The notes below the pieces were generated by a model that was not told where the DNA came from, did not search any database, and was given only the letters and a program-made list of their open reading frames with translations. Positions 36,429-45,762 of a stretch of 64,000 bases of DNA are shown one piece after another. How positions within the stretch are numbered: the first letter of the stretch is position 1; each line of letters starts with the position of its first letter. This DNA comes from Cyanobacteria bacterium M_surface_10_m2_119 (GTDB lineage Bacteria > Cyanobacteriota > Cyanobacteriia > PCC-6307 > Cyanobiaceae). The stretch covers positions 1-64,000 of the forward strand of contig VGPU01000005.1 of the NCBI GenBank assembly GCA_016882525.1, in the 5' to 3' direction. The position numbers were made by a program, and so were the translations under genes.

Positions 36429-39400
36429 GTGAAGGCCTCTTCGCCGCTACCGGTGGCCTTCGTTCCCCTCCACAACCACAGCGACTACAGCCTCCTGGAT
36501 GGGGCCAGCCAGTTGCCGGCGATGGTGGAGCGGGCGGTGGAGCTGGGCATGCCGGCCCTGGCTCTCACCGACCACGGCGTCATGTACGGCGCCATCGAGC
36601 TGCTCAAGCTCTGCAGCAAGGCGGGCATCAAGCCGATCATCGGCAACGAGATGTATGTCATCAACGGCTCGTTGGATGACCCCAACCCGCCCAAGAAGGA
36701 GCGCCGCTACCACCTGGTGGTGCTGGCCAAGAACGCGGTGGGCTACCGCAACCTGGTGAAGCTCACCAGCATCAGCCACCTGCGCGGCATGCGCGGCCGG
36801 GGGATCTTTGCCCGGGCCTGCATCGACAAAGCCACCCTGGAGGCCCACAGCGAGGGGCTGATCGTGGCCACCGCCTGCCTGGGCGGTGAGATTCCCCAGG
36901 CGATTCTGCGGGGTCGGCCCGATGCGGCCCGGGAGGTGGCGCGCTGGTACCAGCGGGTGTTCGGTGACGACTTCTACCTGGAGATCCAGGACCACGGCGG
37001 CATCGAAGACCGGATCGTCAACACGGGCATCGCAGAGATCGGAACCGAGCTGGGGATCGAGCTGATCGCCACCAACGACGCCCACTACCTCAGCGTGGGC
37101 GATGTGGAGGCCCACGACGCCCTGTTGTGCGTGCTCACCGGCAAGCTGATCAGCGACGAGAAGCGCCTGCGCTACACGGGCACCGAATACATCAAGAGCG
37201 AGGCCGAGATGCTGCAGCTCTTTGGCGACCACCTGGAGCGCGATGTGGTCGAGCGGGCGGTGGCCAACACCGCCCGGGTCGCGGAGAAGGTGGAGGACTA
37301 CGACATCCTCGGGCGCTACCAGATGCCCCGGTTCCCGATCCCCGACGGGCACACGCCGGTGAGCTATCTGCGCGAGGTGAGCGAGCAGGGCCTGCGCGCC
37401 CGGCTGGGATTGGCCGAGGACGCCGCCTTTGATGCCACCTATGGCGAACGGCTGGAGTTTGAGCTGCAGGTGATGGAGCAGATGGGGTTCCCCACCTACT
37501 TCCTGGTGGTGTGGGACTACATCCGCTTCGCCCGTGACAGCGGAATTCCGGTGGGTCCGGGCCGGGGTTCGGCGGCAGGCTCCCTGGTGGCCTACGCCCT
37601 GGGCATCACCAACATCGATCCCGTCACCAACGGCCTGTTGTTCGAGCGTTTTCTCAACCCGGAGCGGAAGTCGATGCCTGATATCGACACCGACTTCTGC
37701 ATCGAGCGCCGCGGTGAGGTGATCGACTACGTCACCCAGCGCTACGGCGAAGACAAGGTGGCCCAGATCATCACCTTCAACCGCATGACCTCAAAGGCGG
37801 TGCTCAAGGATGTGGCCCGCGTGCTGGATATTCCCTATGGCGATGCCGACCGGCTGGCCAAATTGATCCCGGTGGTGCGCGGCAAGCCGGCCAAGCTCAA
37901 GGAGATGATCGGTGAGGAGTCGCCGGCTCCCGAATTCCGCGAGAAATACCAGAACGATCCGGTGGTGAAGCGCTGGGTCGACATGGCGATGCGGATCGAG
38001 GGCACCAACAAGACCTTCGGCGTGCATGCCGCCGGTGTGGTCATCGCAGCCGATCCCCTCGATGAGGTGGTGCCGCTGCAGCGCAACAACGATGGCCAGG
38101 TGATCACCCAGTACTTCATGGAAGACGTGGAGTCGATGGGCCTGCTGAAGATGGACTTCCTGGGGCTGAAAAACCTCACCATGATCGACAAGACCATCGA
38201 TCTGGTGAAGGAGAGCACCGGAGAAGCGGTGGATCCTGATGCCCTGCCCCTGGATGATCCCGGCACCTATGGCCTGCTGGCCCGCGGTGATCTGGAGGGC
38301 ATCTTTCAGCTGGAATCCAGCGGCATGCGCCAGATCGTGCGTGACCTCAAGCCCTCCTCCCTGGAAGACATCTCTTCGATCCTGGCGCTGTATCGCCCCG
38401 GTCCTCTCGATGCGGGCCTGATTCCCAAGTTCATCAACCGCAAGCACGGCCGCGAGGCGATCGACTTCGCCCACGAGAAGCTGCAGCCGATCCTGAAGGA
38501 GACCTACGGGATCATGGTGTATCAGGAGCAGATCATGCGCATTGCGCAGGATCTGGCCGGCTATTCCCTCGGTGAGGCCGACCTGTTGCGGCGGGCGATG
38601 GGCAAGAAGAAGAAGAGCGAGATGGAGAAACACCAGAGCATCTTCGTGAAGGGCGCCACCGAGCGGGGCGTGGATCCGAAGCTGGCCGAGGGGCTGTTCG
38701 AGCAGATGGTGCTGTTCGCCGAATACTGCTTCAACAAGAGCCATTCCACCGCCTACGGCGCGGTGACCTATCAGACCGCCTACCTCAAGGCCCACTACCC
38801 AGTGGCCTACATGGCGGCGCTGCTGACGGTGAATGCGGGTGATTCAGCCAAGGTTCAGCGCTACATCGCCAACTGCAATGCCATGGGCATCGAGGTGATG
38901 CCGCCGGATGTGAATGCGTCAGGCATTGACTTCACCCCGGTGGGTGATCGCATCCTGTTCGGCCTCTCGGCGGTGCGCAACCTTGGCGAGGGTGCCATTC
39001 GTCAGCTGATCGAGTCGCGGCGGAGTGACGGGGCCTTCGCTTCCCTGGCCGACCTCTGCGACCGCATTCCTGGCCAGCAGCTCAACCGCCGTGCCCTGGA
39101 GGCCCTGATCCACTCCGGCGCCCTCGATGCCCTTGAGCCCAGGGCGAACCGGGCCCAGCTGATGGCGGATCTGGATCTGGTGCTCGACTGGGCCAGCTCC
39201 CGGGCCAAGGACCGGGCCAGTGGTCAGGGCAACCTCTTCGATCTCCTGGGTGGCGGCGGTCCCTCAGGCGAGGCCAATGCTGGACCCCAGGGGGGCACCG
39301 GGCCTGGCTCCCTCAGCACGGCACCCAAGGCCGCTCCCGTTCCCGACTATCCCCCCACCGAGAAGCTGCGGCTGGAGAAGGAACTGGTCGGCTTTTACCT

Positions 39401-40004
39401 CTCCGACCACCCCCTCAAGCAGCTGGCTCCCAAGGTGAAACTGCTCTCGCCCATCGCCCTGGGAAGCCTTGACGAGCTCGCCGACAAGGCCAAGGTGAGC
39501 GCGGTGGTGATGGTGCCGGAGCTGCGCCAGGTCACCACTCGCAAGGGCGACCGGATGGCCGTGCTGCAGCTGGAGGACCTCACCGGCAGCTGTGAGGCGG
39601 TGGTGTTTCCCAAGAGTTATGCCCGCCTCGCCGATCACCTGATGGTGGATGCGCGGCTGCTGGTGTGGGCCTCGGTCGACCGGCGCGATGACCGGGTGCA
39701 GCTGATCGTTGACGACTGCCGCTCAATCGATGATCTGCAGTTGCTGGTGGTGGAGTTGGCTGCTGAGCAGGCGGCCGATATCGCCATTCAGCACCGGTTG
39801 CGCGAGTGCCTGCACCGTCACCGTCCGCCCCAGGATGAGCCGGGATCGCGGGTGCCTGTGGTGGCCCTGGTGCGCCAGGGCGATCAGGCCCGATTCGTGC
39901 GCCTGGGCCCCCAGTTCTGTGTGGCCGACCTGGGCGCTGCCGTCAGCACCCTCAGTTCCGCTGAGTTCAAGGTCCGGATCAGTTCGCCGTTGTTGGCGGC
40001 CTGA
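36429..40004 (+). CDS. dnaE: DNA polymerase III alpha subunit DnaE (unsplit)
   Basis: The replicative polymerase catalytic subunit, 1191 residues, in one piece with no intein. Domains in order: PHP ([16 protein letters not shown] at the start), palm with the first catalytic aspartates in [13 protein letters not shown] and the nucleotide region [20 protein letters not shown], thumb/fingers ([28 protein letters not shown]), a helix-hairpin-helix stretch, and a C-terminal OB fold ([26 protein letters not shown]). Many filamentous and other cyanobacteria split dnaE with a split intein; picocyanobacteria do not, and this gene agrees. GTG start. Confidence 0.98.
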   Translation: MKASSPLPVAFVPLHNHSDYSLLDGASQLPAMVERAVELGMPALALTDHGVMYGAIELLKLCSKAGIKPIIGNEMYVINGSLDDPNPPKKERRYHLVVLAKNAVGYRNLVKLTSISHLRGMRGRGIFARACIDKATLEAHSEGLIVATACLGGEIPQAILRGRPDAAREVARWYQRVFGDDFYLEIQDHGGIEDRIVNTGIAEIGTELGIELIATNDAHYLSVGDVEAHDALLCVLTGKLISDEKRLRYTGTEYIKSEAEMLQLFGDHLERDVVERAVANTARVAEKVEDYDILGRYQMPRFPIPDGHTPVSYLREVSEQGLRARLGLAEDAAFDATYGERLEFELQVMEQMGFPTYFLVVWDYIRFARDSGIPVGPGRGSAAGSLVAYALGITNIDPVTNGLLFERFLNPERKSMPDIDTDFCIERRGEVIDYVTQRYGEDKVAQIITFNRMTSKAVLKDVARVLDIPYGDADRLAKLIPVVRGKPAKLKEMIGEESPAPEFREKYQNDPVVKRWVDMAMRIEGTNKTFGVHAAGVVIAADPLDEVVPLQRNNDGQVITQYFMEDVESMGLLKMDFLGLKNLTMIDKTIDLVKESTGEAVDPDALPLDDPGTYGLLARGDLEGIFQLESSGMRQIVRDLKPSSLEDISSILALYRPGPLDAGLIPKFINRKHGREAIDFAHEKLQPILKETYGIMVYQEQIMRIAQDLAGYSLGEADLLRRAMGKKKKSEMEKHQSIFVKGATERGVDPKLAEGLFEQMVLFAEYCFNKSHSTAYGAVTYQTAYLKAHYPVAYMAALLTVNAGDSAKVQRYIANCNAMGIEVMPPDVNASGIDFTPVGDRILFGLSAVRNLGEGAIRQLIESRRSDGAFASLADLCDRIPGQQLNRRALEALIHSGALDALEPRANRAQLMADLDLVLDWASSRAKDRASGQGNLFDLLGGGGPSGEANAGPQGGTGPGSLSTAPKAAPVPDYPPTEKLRLEKELVGFYLSDHPLKQLAPKVKLLSPIALGSLDELADKAKVSAVVMVPELRQVTTRKGDRMAVLQLEDLTGSCEAVVFPKSYARLADHLMVDARLLVWASVDRRDDRVQLIVDDCRSIDDLQLLVVELAAEQAADIAIQHRLRECLHRHRPPQDEPGSRVPVVALVRQGDQARFVRLGPQFCVADLGAAVSTLSSAEFKVRISSPLLAA

Positions 40005-40033
40005 GCGCACCACCGGAGGGGGCCAGAGCTGGT

Positions 40034-40477
40034 TCAGCCGCCCCTGCCCTGGCGCATGGCCCGCACCGACTCGCGCAGCCGGGAGATGTTCAGGCCGATC
40101 TGCTCACCGCCCAGGAGGCTGCCGGGCTGCGGTTCCCAGCTGGCGGAGAGCACGCCATAGCTGAGGCCCACCAGCCCCAGCAGGAAGCAGCCCCCGGAGG
40201 TGGCCAGGGTGACACCTGGGGCGATGTCGAGAATCTGCCGGCTCACCAGCAGGTAGCTGCCCACAAACACCCCCATGCCCAGGAGCGTGGGGATGCCCGT
40301 GGCAATGGCAATGCGCCGGGCCATCCGGTTGGCGACGGCCTCGGGGATCACCTGCTGGCGCTGGGGCCGGGTTGGCTTGGTGCCCGGTTGGCCCGCCTTG
40401 CCACCGGGCTTGCTGGCCTTGGCGCCTGGTTTGCCTGCCTGGTCGCCGGTCTTTGGCTTGATGCCCTTGGCCGCCAT
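40034..40477 (-). CDS. PAM68-like photosystem II assembly protein (DUF3464)
   Basis: A 147-residue protein with a Lys/Gly/Pro-rich soluble N-terminus (about 45 residues), then two transmembrane segments (GIPTLLGMGVFVGSYLLV and ATSGGCFLLGLVGLSYGVL) and a C-terminal S-A-S-W-E-P...GGEQIGLN region. This is the layout of PAM68, which helps assemble photosystem II on thylakoid membranes. It lies 36 bases after rpsO on the same strand. Confidence 0.85.
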   Translation of the reverse strand: MAAKGIKPKTGDQAGKPGAKASKPGGKAGQPGTKPTRPQRQQVIPEAVANRMARRIAIATGIPTLLGMGVFVGSYLLVSRQILDIAPGVTLATSGGCFLLGLVGLSYGVLSASWEPQPGSLLGGEQIGLNISRLRESVRAMRQGRGG

Positions 40478-40513
40478 GGTGTCTGGGATGGGTGGAGACC
40501 AGGCTGAGCGGGC

Positions 40514-40783
40514 TCAGCCCCGGATGCCGAGCTTGGCGATCAGGGTGCTGTAGCGCTCCTGGCTGATGCCCTTGAGGTAGCCCAGCAGGCGCTTGCGGCG
40601 ACCGATCATCTTTAGCAGCCCCTGGCGCGACGAGAAATCGTGCTTGTTCTGCTGCAGGTGACCGGTGAGCTGGCTGATGCGCTCACTGAGCATCGCCACC
40701 TGCACCTCCACCGAACCGGTATCCGTGCCGTGGGTCTGGTGGGTGTTGATCAGGTCCTGCTTCTTGGTAGTGGTGAGCGGCAT
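40514..40783 (-). CDS. rpsO: 30S ribosomal protein S15
   Basis: S15 (89 residues) binds the central domain of 16S rRNA. It has the family sequence: [37 protein letters not shown] and [12 protein letters not shown]. It is the first gene of an rpsO to PAM68-like pair. In many bacteria S15 represses its own mRNA, but no distinct pseudoknot is evident in the 100 bases upstream. Confidence 0.98.
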   Translation of the reverse strand: MPLTTTKKQDLINTHQTHGTDTGSVEVQVAMLSERISQLTGHLQQNKHDFSSRQGLLKMIGRRKRLLGYLKGISQERYSTLIAKLGIRG

Positions 40784-40871
40784 GGAGGTGAGGAAGGATG
40801 AAACACAGCCCGGGTGATGCCCAGCCCAGGTTTCTGTTCAGCAAACATCCACCTTACTGCGCCACCGTGAA

Positions 40872-40890
40872 CGCCTGAAACCCTCAGGCG
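40872..40890 (-). other. Perfect 7-bp inverted repeat across the ruvA stop codon
   Basis: CGCCTGA, a loop of five, then TCAGGCG. It overlaps the ruvA stop (TGA at 40884-40886 on the minus strand). There is no T run on either side, so a Rho-independent terminator is not established; it may help 3' end stability. Confidence 0.4.
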
Positions 40891-41546
40891 ACCTGTTGCG
40901 ACAACCAGCGCAGGCAGGCCCGGATCCACTCCTCCGCCGGCCAGCCCTCGCTCTCCTGGGCGCCGACTTCGGCGGCCACGGCCCGCAGGGCCCTGTGCAC
41001 CTCCAGGGCCTCATAGCCCAGGGCTGAGAGGGTCAGCTGCACCTCCTCCCGTTGATCGTCCTGCAAGCGCGGGCTGGCCAGGGCGAGGGCCCTATCCCCC
41101 TCCCTTTCGCCGGGCAGTTGCCCGAGAAAGCGCTGCTGCAGGCGGGTGCGCAACTCCACAGCCAGGCGTTCAGCCGTGCGCTTGCCCACCCCGGGGGCCT
41201 GGCAGAGCCGCCGCAGGTCGGCCTGCACGATCGCCTGCACGAGCTCGCCTGGCTCCAGGCAGCCCAGCAGGCCCAGCGCCATCTGGGGGCCAACCCCGCT
41301 CACCGCCACCAGCTCGCGGAAGAGATCGCGCTCGTGGCGTTCGCCGAAGCCATAGAGGATCCAGCCGTCCTCGCGCACCACCTGGTGGATGTGCAGGGCC
41401 AGCGGCTGCCCAGGCGCGGGCAGCCGCTGCCACTGGCGCGGGCTCACCTGCACCTCATAGCCCACCCCCTGGCACACCACCAACAGGCCGCAGCGCTTGT
41501 CCTGCTGCCATGGATCGGCGAGTTCGCCCTGCAGCCAGCCGATCAT
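40884..41546 (-). CDS. ruvA: Holliday junction DNA helicase subunit RuvA
   Basis: RuvA binds four-way junctions and loads the RuvB motor. From ATG 41546 (MIGWLQGEL) the protein has 220 residues: an OB fold N-terminal domain, two helix-hairpin-helix motifs (ELVAVSGVGPQMALGLL and LCQAPGVGKRTAERLAVEL) and a C-terminal RuvB-binding helix bundle (VQLTLSALGYEALEVHRAL). The frame is open further upstream but without family content and under the divergent lipoprotein gene. Confidence 0.94.
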   Translation of the reverse strand: MIGWLQGELADPWQQDKRCGLLVVCQGVGYEVQVSPRQWQRLPAPGQPLALHIHQVVREDGWILYGFGERHERDLFRELVAVSGVGPQMALGLLGCLEPGELVQAIVQADLRRLCQAPGVGKRTAERLAVELRTRLQQRFLGQLPGEREGDRALALASPRLQDDQREEVQLTLSALGYEALEVHRALRAVAAEVGAQESEGWPAEEWIRACLRWLSQQVA

Positions 41547-41568
41547 GGGCAACAGTCTGATTGCCCCC

Positions 41569-42042
41569 ATGCTGCCCGCTCCGTCCACCCAAGCCGCCCC
41601 TCCCCCTGGCCGCCTGTGGGGTTGGCTCGGCCGCATCCCGGCCCTGTTGTTGATCCTGCTGCTGCTGCTGCCGCTCAGCGCCTGCGGTGGCCCGGGCCAG
41701 CCCCCCCGATCCGTGCTGCTCCAGGCCCTGGCTCTGCAGATCCAGCTCACCCAGGGCGCCATTGCCCAGGCCCTGGCCCTGGAGGCCGGCGGCCAGCCTG
41801 AGGTGAGCCGGGTGCGCGTGGCCGAGCAGGAGGCCCTGACCATCGGTGACGCCCGCGGCTGGCGACTGGCCGGGCAATTCGACTGGCGCCTGCCGGGGGA
41901 TCCCATCCGCGTCGACAGTCCCTTCGAGCTCTATCTCCAGCGCGGTGCCCGTGGCGAGAGCTGGCGGCTGGCCAGGCCGAGCCCGAGCACGGACGGGCTC
42001 CAGCAGGAATGGATCACCGACCCTTTGCCCCTGCCAGGCTGA
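41569..42042 (+). CDS. Lipoprotein, unknown
   Basis: A 157-residue protein with a lipoprotein signal peptide: basic/Pro N-terminus, hydrophobic LLLILLLLLPL and lipobox L-S-A-C at about residue 38. The mature part has QALALQIQLTQGAIAQAL, then a beta-rich region RVRVAEQEAL, FDWRLPGDPIRVDSPFELYLQRG. The pattern resembles a conserved cyanobacterial hypothetical lipoprotein. An ATG at 41545 would add eight residues. The end overlaps the convergent transporter gene by 29 bases. Confidence 0.72.
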   Translation: MLPAPSTQAAPPPGRLWGWLGRIPALLLILLLLLPLSACGGPGQPPRSVLLQALALQIQLTQGAIAQALALEAGGQPEVSRVRVAEQEALTIGDARGWRLAGQFDWRLPGDPIRVDSPFELYLQRGARGESWRLARPSPSTDGLQQEWITDPLPLPG

Positions 42043-42910
42043 TCAAGGTGGCGATCAGCACCAGGGTGGCTCCGGCCACCGTGGCGGCGTCGATGCCCTC
42101 GCCGAAGATCCACCATCCCCACAGGCCTGCGAACACCACCTGCACATAGCTGATGGCCGTGGCCCTGGCCGCCGGCAGGGCCGTGAGGCTGTGGGTGAGG
42201 GTCACCTGCCCCAGCTGGGTGAACACCCCCACCCCGAGCAGCCAGAGCACCTCGGTGACCGTCGGCAGCACCGGGTTGAGCAGCACCAGCGGCAGGCTCA
42301 TCGGCACCGCCACCAGCGGGAAATAGAACACGATCACCAGGGGGTGCTCGCTGCGGGCGAGGGAGCGCACGCTCACGTAGGCCAGGGCGGTGCACAGGGC
42401 CCCCGCCACCCCGATCAGCACAGCGCCGCCGGCCAGGGGGGTCGGCCCCCCGAGCAGCTGGGCCGGCCGGGCCACCAGCAGCACCCCGGCCCAGCCCACC
42501 GCCACCGCCAGCAGCACCCGCCGGCCGATCCGCTCCCCCAGCATCAGCCAGGCCAGCAAGGCGGTGAAGGTGGGGTAGAGGTACTGGAGCACCGTCGCCG
42601 AGGCCAGGGGCAGCTCCGCCAGGGCGATGTAGACGCAGAGCAGGGCCACGCTGCCGATCGCGCCCCGCCAGATCAGCAGCCCCCGGCGCTGGCCCCAGGG
42701 GTGAATGCCCTGCCGCCTCAGCAGCCACCAGCTCAGGGCCACGCTCACCAGAGCGCGGGCGAGCACCACCTCGGCGGCGGGAATCCGCCCCCCCACCTGC
42801 TTCACGCAGACGCCCATCAGCGAAAAGCTCAGGGCACTGGCCACCATCGCCAGCACCGGCCCCCGGCGGCTCAGTCCCTGCCCCAGGATCTGTGGCTCCG
42901 GGGAACCCAA
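42014..42910 (-). CDS. DMT family transporter (EamA type)
   Basis: A ~298-residue permease with ten hydrophobic segments in two EamA repeats: first repeat from MVASALSFSLMGVCVK to MLGERIGRRVLLAVAV, second from GVAGALCTALAYVSVR to GWWIFGEGIDAATVAGA. The paired L-x-E and F-G-E-x-x sites at the end of segment four of each repeat are EamA hallmarks. The substrate is unknown. The TTG at 42910 places a short basic N-terminus before the first segment; GTG 42856 or ATG 42847 are alternatives. It is divergent from dnaG. Confidence 0.84.
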   Translation of the reverse strand: MGSPEPQILGQGLSRRGPVLAMVASALSFSLMGVCVKQVGGRIPAAEVVLARALVSVALSWWLLRRQGIHPWGQRRGLLIWRGAIGSVALLCVYIALAELPLASATVLQYLYPTFTALLAWLMLGERIGRRVLLAVAVGWAGVLLVARPAQLLGGPTPLAGGAVLIGVAGALCTALAYVSVRSLARSEHPLVIVFYFPLVAVPMSLPLVLLNPVLPTVTEVLWLLGVGVFTQLGQVTLTHSLTALPAARATAISYVQVVFAGLWGWWIFGEGIDAATVAGATLVLIATLISLAGAKGR

Positions 42911-43028
42911 CGGTGCGGCTGGCAACGGCGCAGTGGGCAGGGGTGCGCATGCTGCCCGATGGTGGAGGCCACTGGCGCCAGAATTCAGGCCGGTCCGTCC
43001 CCCTGCCGCCCTCGCTCCCCCCGTTCCC

Positions 43029-45128
43029 TTGAGCCTGCCCCGCCTGCATCCGCGCACGATCGAGGCCGTGAAGGAGCGGGCCGACATCGTCGATGTGGTT
43101 GGCGAGCACGTGGTGCTCAAGAAGAAGGGGCGGGAGTTTGTGGGGATCTGCCCCTTCCACGACGACAAGTCGCCGTCGATGACGGTGTCGCCCGCCAAGC
43201 AGTTCTATTACTGCTTCTCCTGCGGGGCCGGTGGCAACGCCATCAAGTTCCTGATGGAGCTGCAGCGCCAGAGCTTCAGCGATGTGGTGCTGGAGCTGGC
43301 GCGCAAATACCAGCTGCCGGTGGAGACCCTCGACGGGCCCCAGCAGGAGCGCCTGCGCAAGCAGCTCTCCCGCCGTGAGCAGCTGCAGAAGGTGCTCACC
43401 CTGGCGTCCGGCTGGTTCCGCAGCCAGCTGCGGGCCCCCGAGGGGGCGGCGGCCCTGGCCTACCTGCGTGGGCCGAGGGGCTTGAAGGACACCACCCTCG
43501 AGGCCTTCGAGCTGGGCTTTGCCCCCGACCGCTGGGATGGGCTGCTGCAGCATCTGGGCCAGGCCCATGGCCTGGAGCCCGCCCTGCTGGAGGCGGCCGG
43601 CCTGGTGGTGCCGCGCAAGGGAGGTGAGGGCTACTACGACCGCTTCCGCGGCCGGGTGATGGTGCCGATCCGCGACCGCCAGGGTCGGGTGATCGGTTTC
43701 GGCGGCCGCAGCCTGGATGGGGGCGAGCCCAAATACCTCAACTCCCCGGAAACGGAGGTGTTCGAGAAGGGCAAGCACCTCTTCGGCCTCGATCGGGCCG
43801 CCGATGCCATCCGCCGCGACGACCGGGCGGTGGTGGTGGAGGGCTACTTCGATGTGATTGCCCTGCATGCGGCTGGGATCACCAATGCGGTGGCGGCCCT
43901 GGGCACGGCGCTGAGCAGCCAGCAGATCACCCAGCTCTGCCGCTGCAGTGACAGCCGCCGGTTGATCCTCAACTTCGACGCCGACGGTGCCGGCGTGCGG
44001 GCGGCCCAGCGGGCGATCGGCGAGGTGGAGCAGTTGGCGCTGCAAGGCCAGCTGGAGCTGCGGGTGCTGCACCTGCCGGCGGGTAAGGACCCCGACGAGT
44101 TCCTCAAGGAGCGGGGGGCCGGTGACTACCGCGCTCTGCTCGACCAGGCGCCCCTCTGGCTCGATTGGCAGATCGACCAGGTGCTGGCCGGCCGCGACCT
44201 GAGCCGGGCCGATCAGTTTCAGCAGGCCGTCACGGCCCTGGTGGCGCTGCTGGGCAAGTTGCCCCAGAGCGCCGTGCGCAGCCGCTACCTCCAGCAGGTG
44301 GCCGAGCGCCTCAGCGGCGGGCAGGCCCGCCTGGCGCTGCAGTTGGAGGACGACCTGCGCCAGCAGGTGAAGGGCCAGCGCTGGCACGGCCGCTCCCAGA
44401 AGTGGGAGCAGCCCGGTGAGGCCGGTCTGCGGGAGCGGGCCGAGGCGGAACTGCTGCGGCTCTACCTCCACTGCCCGACCCATCGCGGTGCGATCCGGGC
44501 CGAGCTGCGCCAGCGCGAGCTCGATGATTTCGCCCTGGTGCACCACCGCCAGCTCTGGGCGGCCATCAGTGCCCTGGAGGAGGACAACCTCGGCGTCGGT
44601 CGGCTGGAGGCGATCAGTCGCGGGCAGGATCCGGGCCATGAGCTGGCCGATCTCGATCTGCCGCGTCTGCTGGCCGATCAGCTGGTGCTGGAGGAGAGCA
44701 GCCTGCTCACCCGTCTCACCCCCCTGCTCGAGCCCAGTGAGCTGCAGCGGCTGCATCTTGGGGAACCCCTTCTGCAGCTCCGCGGTGCCGCGGCCACCCT
44801 GGAGCGCCAGCGCAGTCTCAAGCGCTGCCGCCACCTGCTCGACGCCTGGAGCAGCCAGCGGCTCACCACCCTGGAGCGCTGCATCGCCCAGTTGCTGGAG
44901 GAGGAGCAGCAGCCAGATCAGCAACCGCGCGATCCGTCGGCCGATGGGCTGGTGCCCGTGGGCGATCTGTTGCCGGTCGGTGACATGGAGCAGCGCATTG
45001 ATGCCCTGTTCGCCGAGCTGAACGGCGATGCCCTCCGCTTTCAGGAGCTCTACTACAGCGAGCGCCGCTACCTGCAGGACCTCGATGCCCAGCGCCGCGC
45101 CGGCTATGGCACGGCGCTCGGTGCCTGA
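43029..45128 (+). CDS. dnaG: DNA primase DnaG
   Basis: DnaG makes RNA primers for replication. The 699-residue protein has the CHC2 zinc-binding domain with ICPFHDDKSPS and YYCFSCGAGG at residues about 38-65, the RNA-polymerase core with a TOPRIM motif VVVEGYFDVIAL and ILNFDADGAGVRAA, and a C-terminal helicase-binding part. The frame has no ATG near the conserved start; TTG 43029 begins SLPRLHPRTIEAVKERADIVDVV and is the best choice. Confidence 0.95.
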   Translation: MSLPRLHPRTIEAVKERADIVDVVGEHVVLKKKGREFVGICPFHDDKSPSMTVSPAKQFYYCFSCGAGGNAIKFLMELQRQSFSDVVLELARKYQLPVETLDGPQQERLRKQLSRREQLQKVLTLASGWFRSQLRAPEGAAALAYLRGPRGLKDTTLEAFELGFAPDRWDGLLQHLGQAHGLEPALLEAAGLVVPRKGGEGYYDRFRGRVMVPIRDRQGRVIGFGGRSLDGGEPKYLNSPETEVFEKGKHLFGLDRAADAIRRDDRAVVVEGYFDVIALHAAGITNAVAALGTALSSQQITQLCRCSDSRRLILNFDADGAGVRAAQRAIGEVEQLALQGQLELRVLHLPAGKDPDEFLKERGAGDYRALLDQAPLWLDWQIDQVLAGRDLSRADQFQQAVTALVALLGKLPQSAVRSRYLQQVAERLSGGQARLALQLEDDLRQQVKGQRWHGRSQKWEQPGEAGLRERAEAELLRLYLHCPTHRGAIRAELRQRELDDFALVHHRQLWAAISALEEDNLGVGRLEAISRGQDPGHELADLDLPRLLADQLVLEESSLLTRLTPLLEPSELQRLHLGEPLLQLRGAAATLERQRSLKRCRHLLDAWSSQRLTTLERCIAQLLEEEQQPDQQPRDPSADGLVPVGDLLPVGDMEQRIDALFAELNGDALRFQELYYSERRYLQDLDAQRRAGYGTALGA

Positions 45129-45193
45129 GGGCGCGTCCGGCTGCAGCCACCCGCCCGGCCCGCTGCCATCGTGGGGTCCGTATCGGCGCGGCC

Positions 45194-45451
45194 ATGCAGT
45201 TCTTCGAGGTGGTGTGGCATGGCGACGGCATCGGTGACGGAGCCGATCTGGAGGAGGCCCTGCAGGCCTACGCCGTGGTGCGGCCCGACGATGGCGACTG
45301 GGCTGCTGCCTGTGCTGTCCCCGGCGCCGACCCCTGCGTGCGCCGCTATGCCTCCTTTGAGGCCTTTCTCGACAATGCCGATGCCCTGGAAACCATTCCG
45401 GTGACCGCGGCGATGATCGAATCGGCCCTGGCCGATCTGCCGTTGGCCTGA
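45194..45451 (+). CDS. Small hypothetical protein
   Basis: An 85-residue acidic protein starting MQFFEVVWHGDGIGDG and ending VTAAMIESALADLPLA. It has an alpha/beta look, no signal peptide and no membrane segment. No family named. It lies 14 bases before the next small gene, so the two may form a unit with dnaG upstream by 65 bases. Confidence 0.68.
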   Translation: MQFFEVVWHGDGIGDGADLEEALQAYAVVRPDDGDWAAACAVPGADPCVRRYASFEAFLDNADALETIPVTAAMIESALADLPLA

Positions 45452-45465
45452 GGAGCGACACCCGG

Positions 45466-45762
45466 ATGCCTGACCCCCGCCTCGATCTGGCCCGATTTGC
45501 GCCGGTGAATGACCTCTGGCCGTCGCTGGTGGAGCGCCTGGGGTTGGAGCGCAGCCAACGGGCCGTGCAGCAGGCCCTGGATCTGCAGGCCATGCACGGC
45601 ACGGCCGCCACGCTCCCCTTGCTGCTGGTGGAGACCTGTGGCCTGGCCCTGGTGCAGGCCGAGCAGCTCCGCCGCCAGACCGGGCTGGTGGGGGCCGGCG
45701 AGCGCCTGGTGCTGCTGCTCAGCCAGCGCCAGGCCAGCCTGCAGCTGCTGCAGCACAGCTAG
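45466..45762 (+). CDS. Small hypothetical protein
   Basis: A 98-residue mainly helical protein (RLGLERSQRAVQQALDLQAM, LPLLLVETCGLALVQAEQLRRQTGL), with Leu/Gln-rich helices that suggest a protein-protein interaction role. No family recognised. The stop at 45762 abuts the stop of convergent umuC at 45763. Confidence 0.66.
   Translation: MPDPRLDLARFAPVNDLWPSLVERLGLERSQRAVQQALDLQAMHGTAATLPLLLVETCGLALVQAEQLRRQTGLVGAGERLVLLLSQRQASLQLLQHS

Noticed and set aside
40872-40890. Inverted repeat at the ruvA end as a terminator
   Set aside because: Perfect 7-bp stem but no T run, and it includes the stop codon; kept only as an inverted repeat.
41931-45611. A minus-strand open frame of 1226 codons opposite dnaG and into the DMT transporter region
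   Set aside because: It is antisense to dnaG with intact primase motifs, its translation is Pro/Ala/Gly/Arg/Gln-rich without domains, and long antisense frames are expected where third positions are nearly all G or C.
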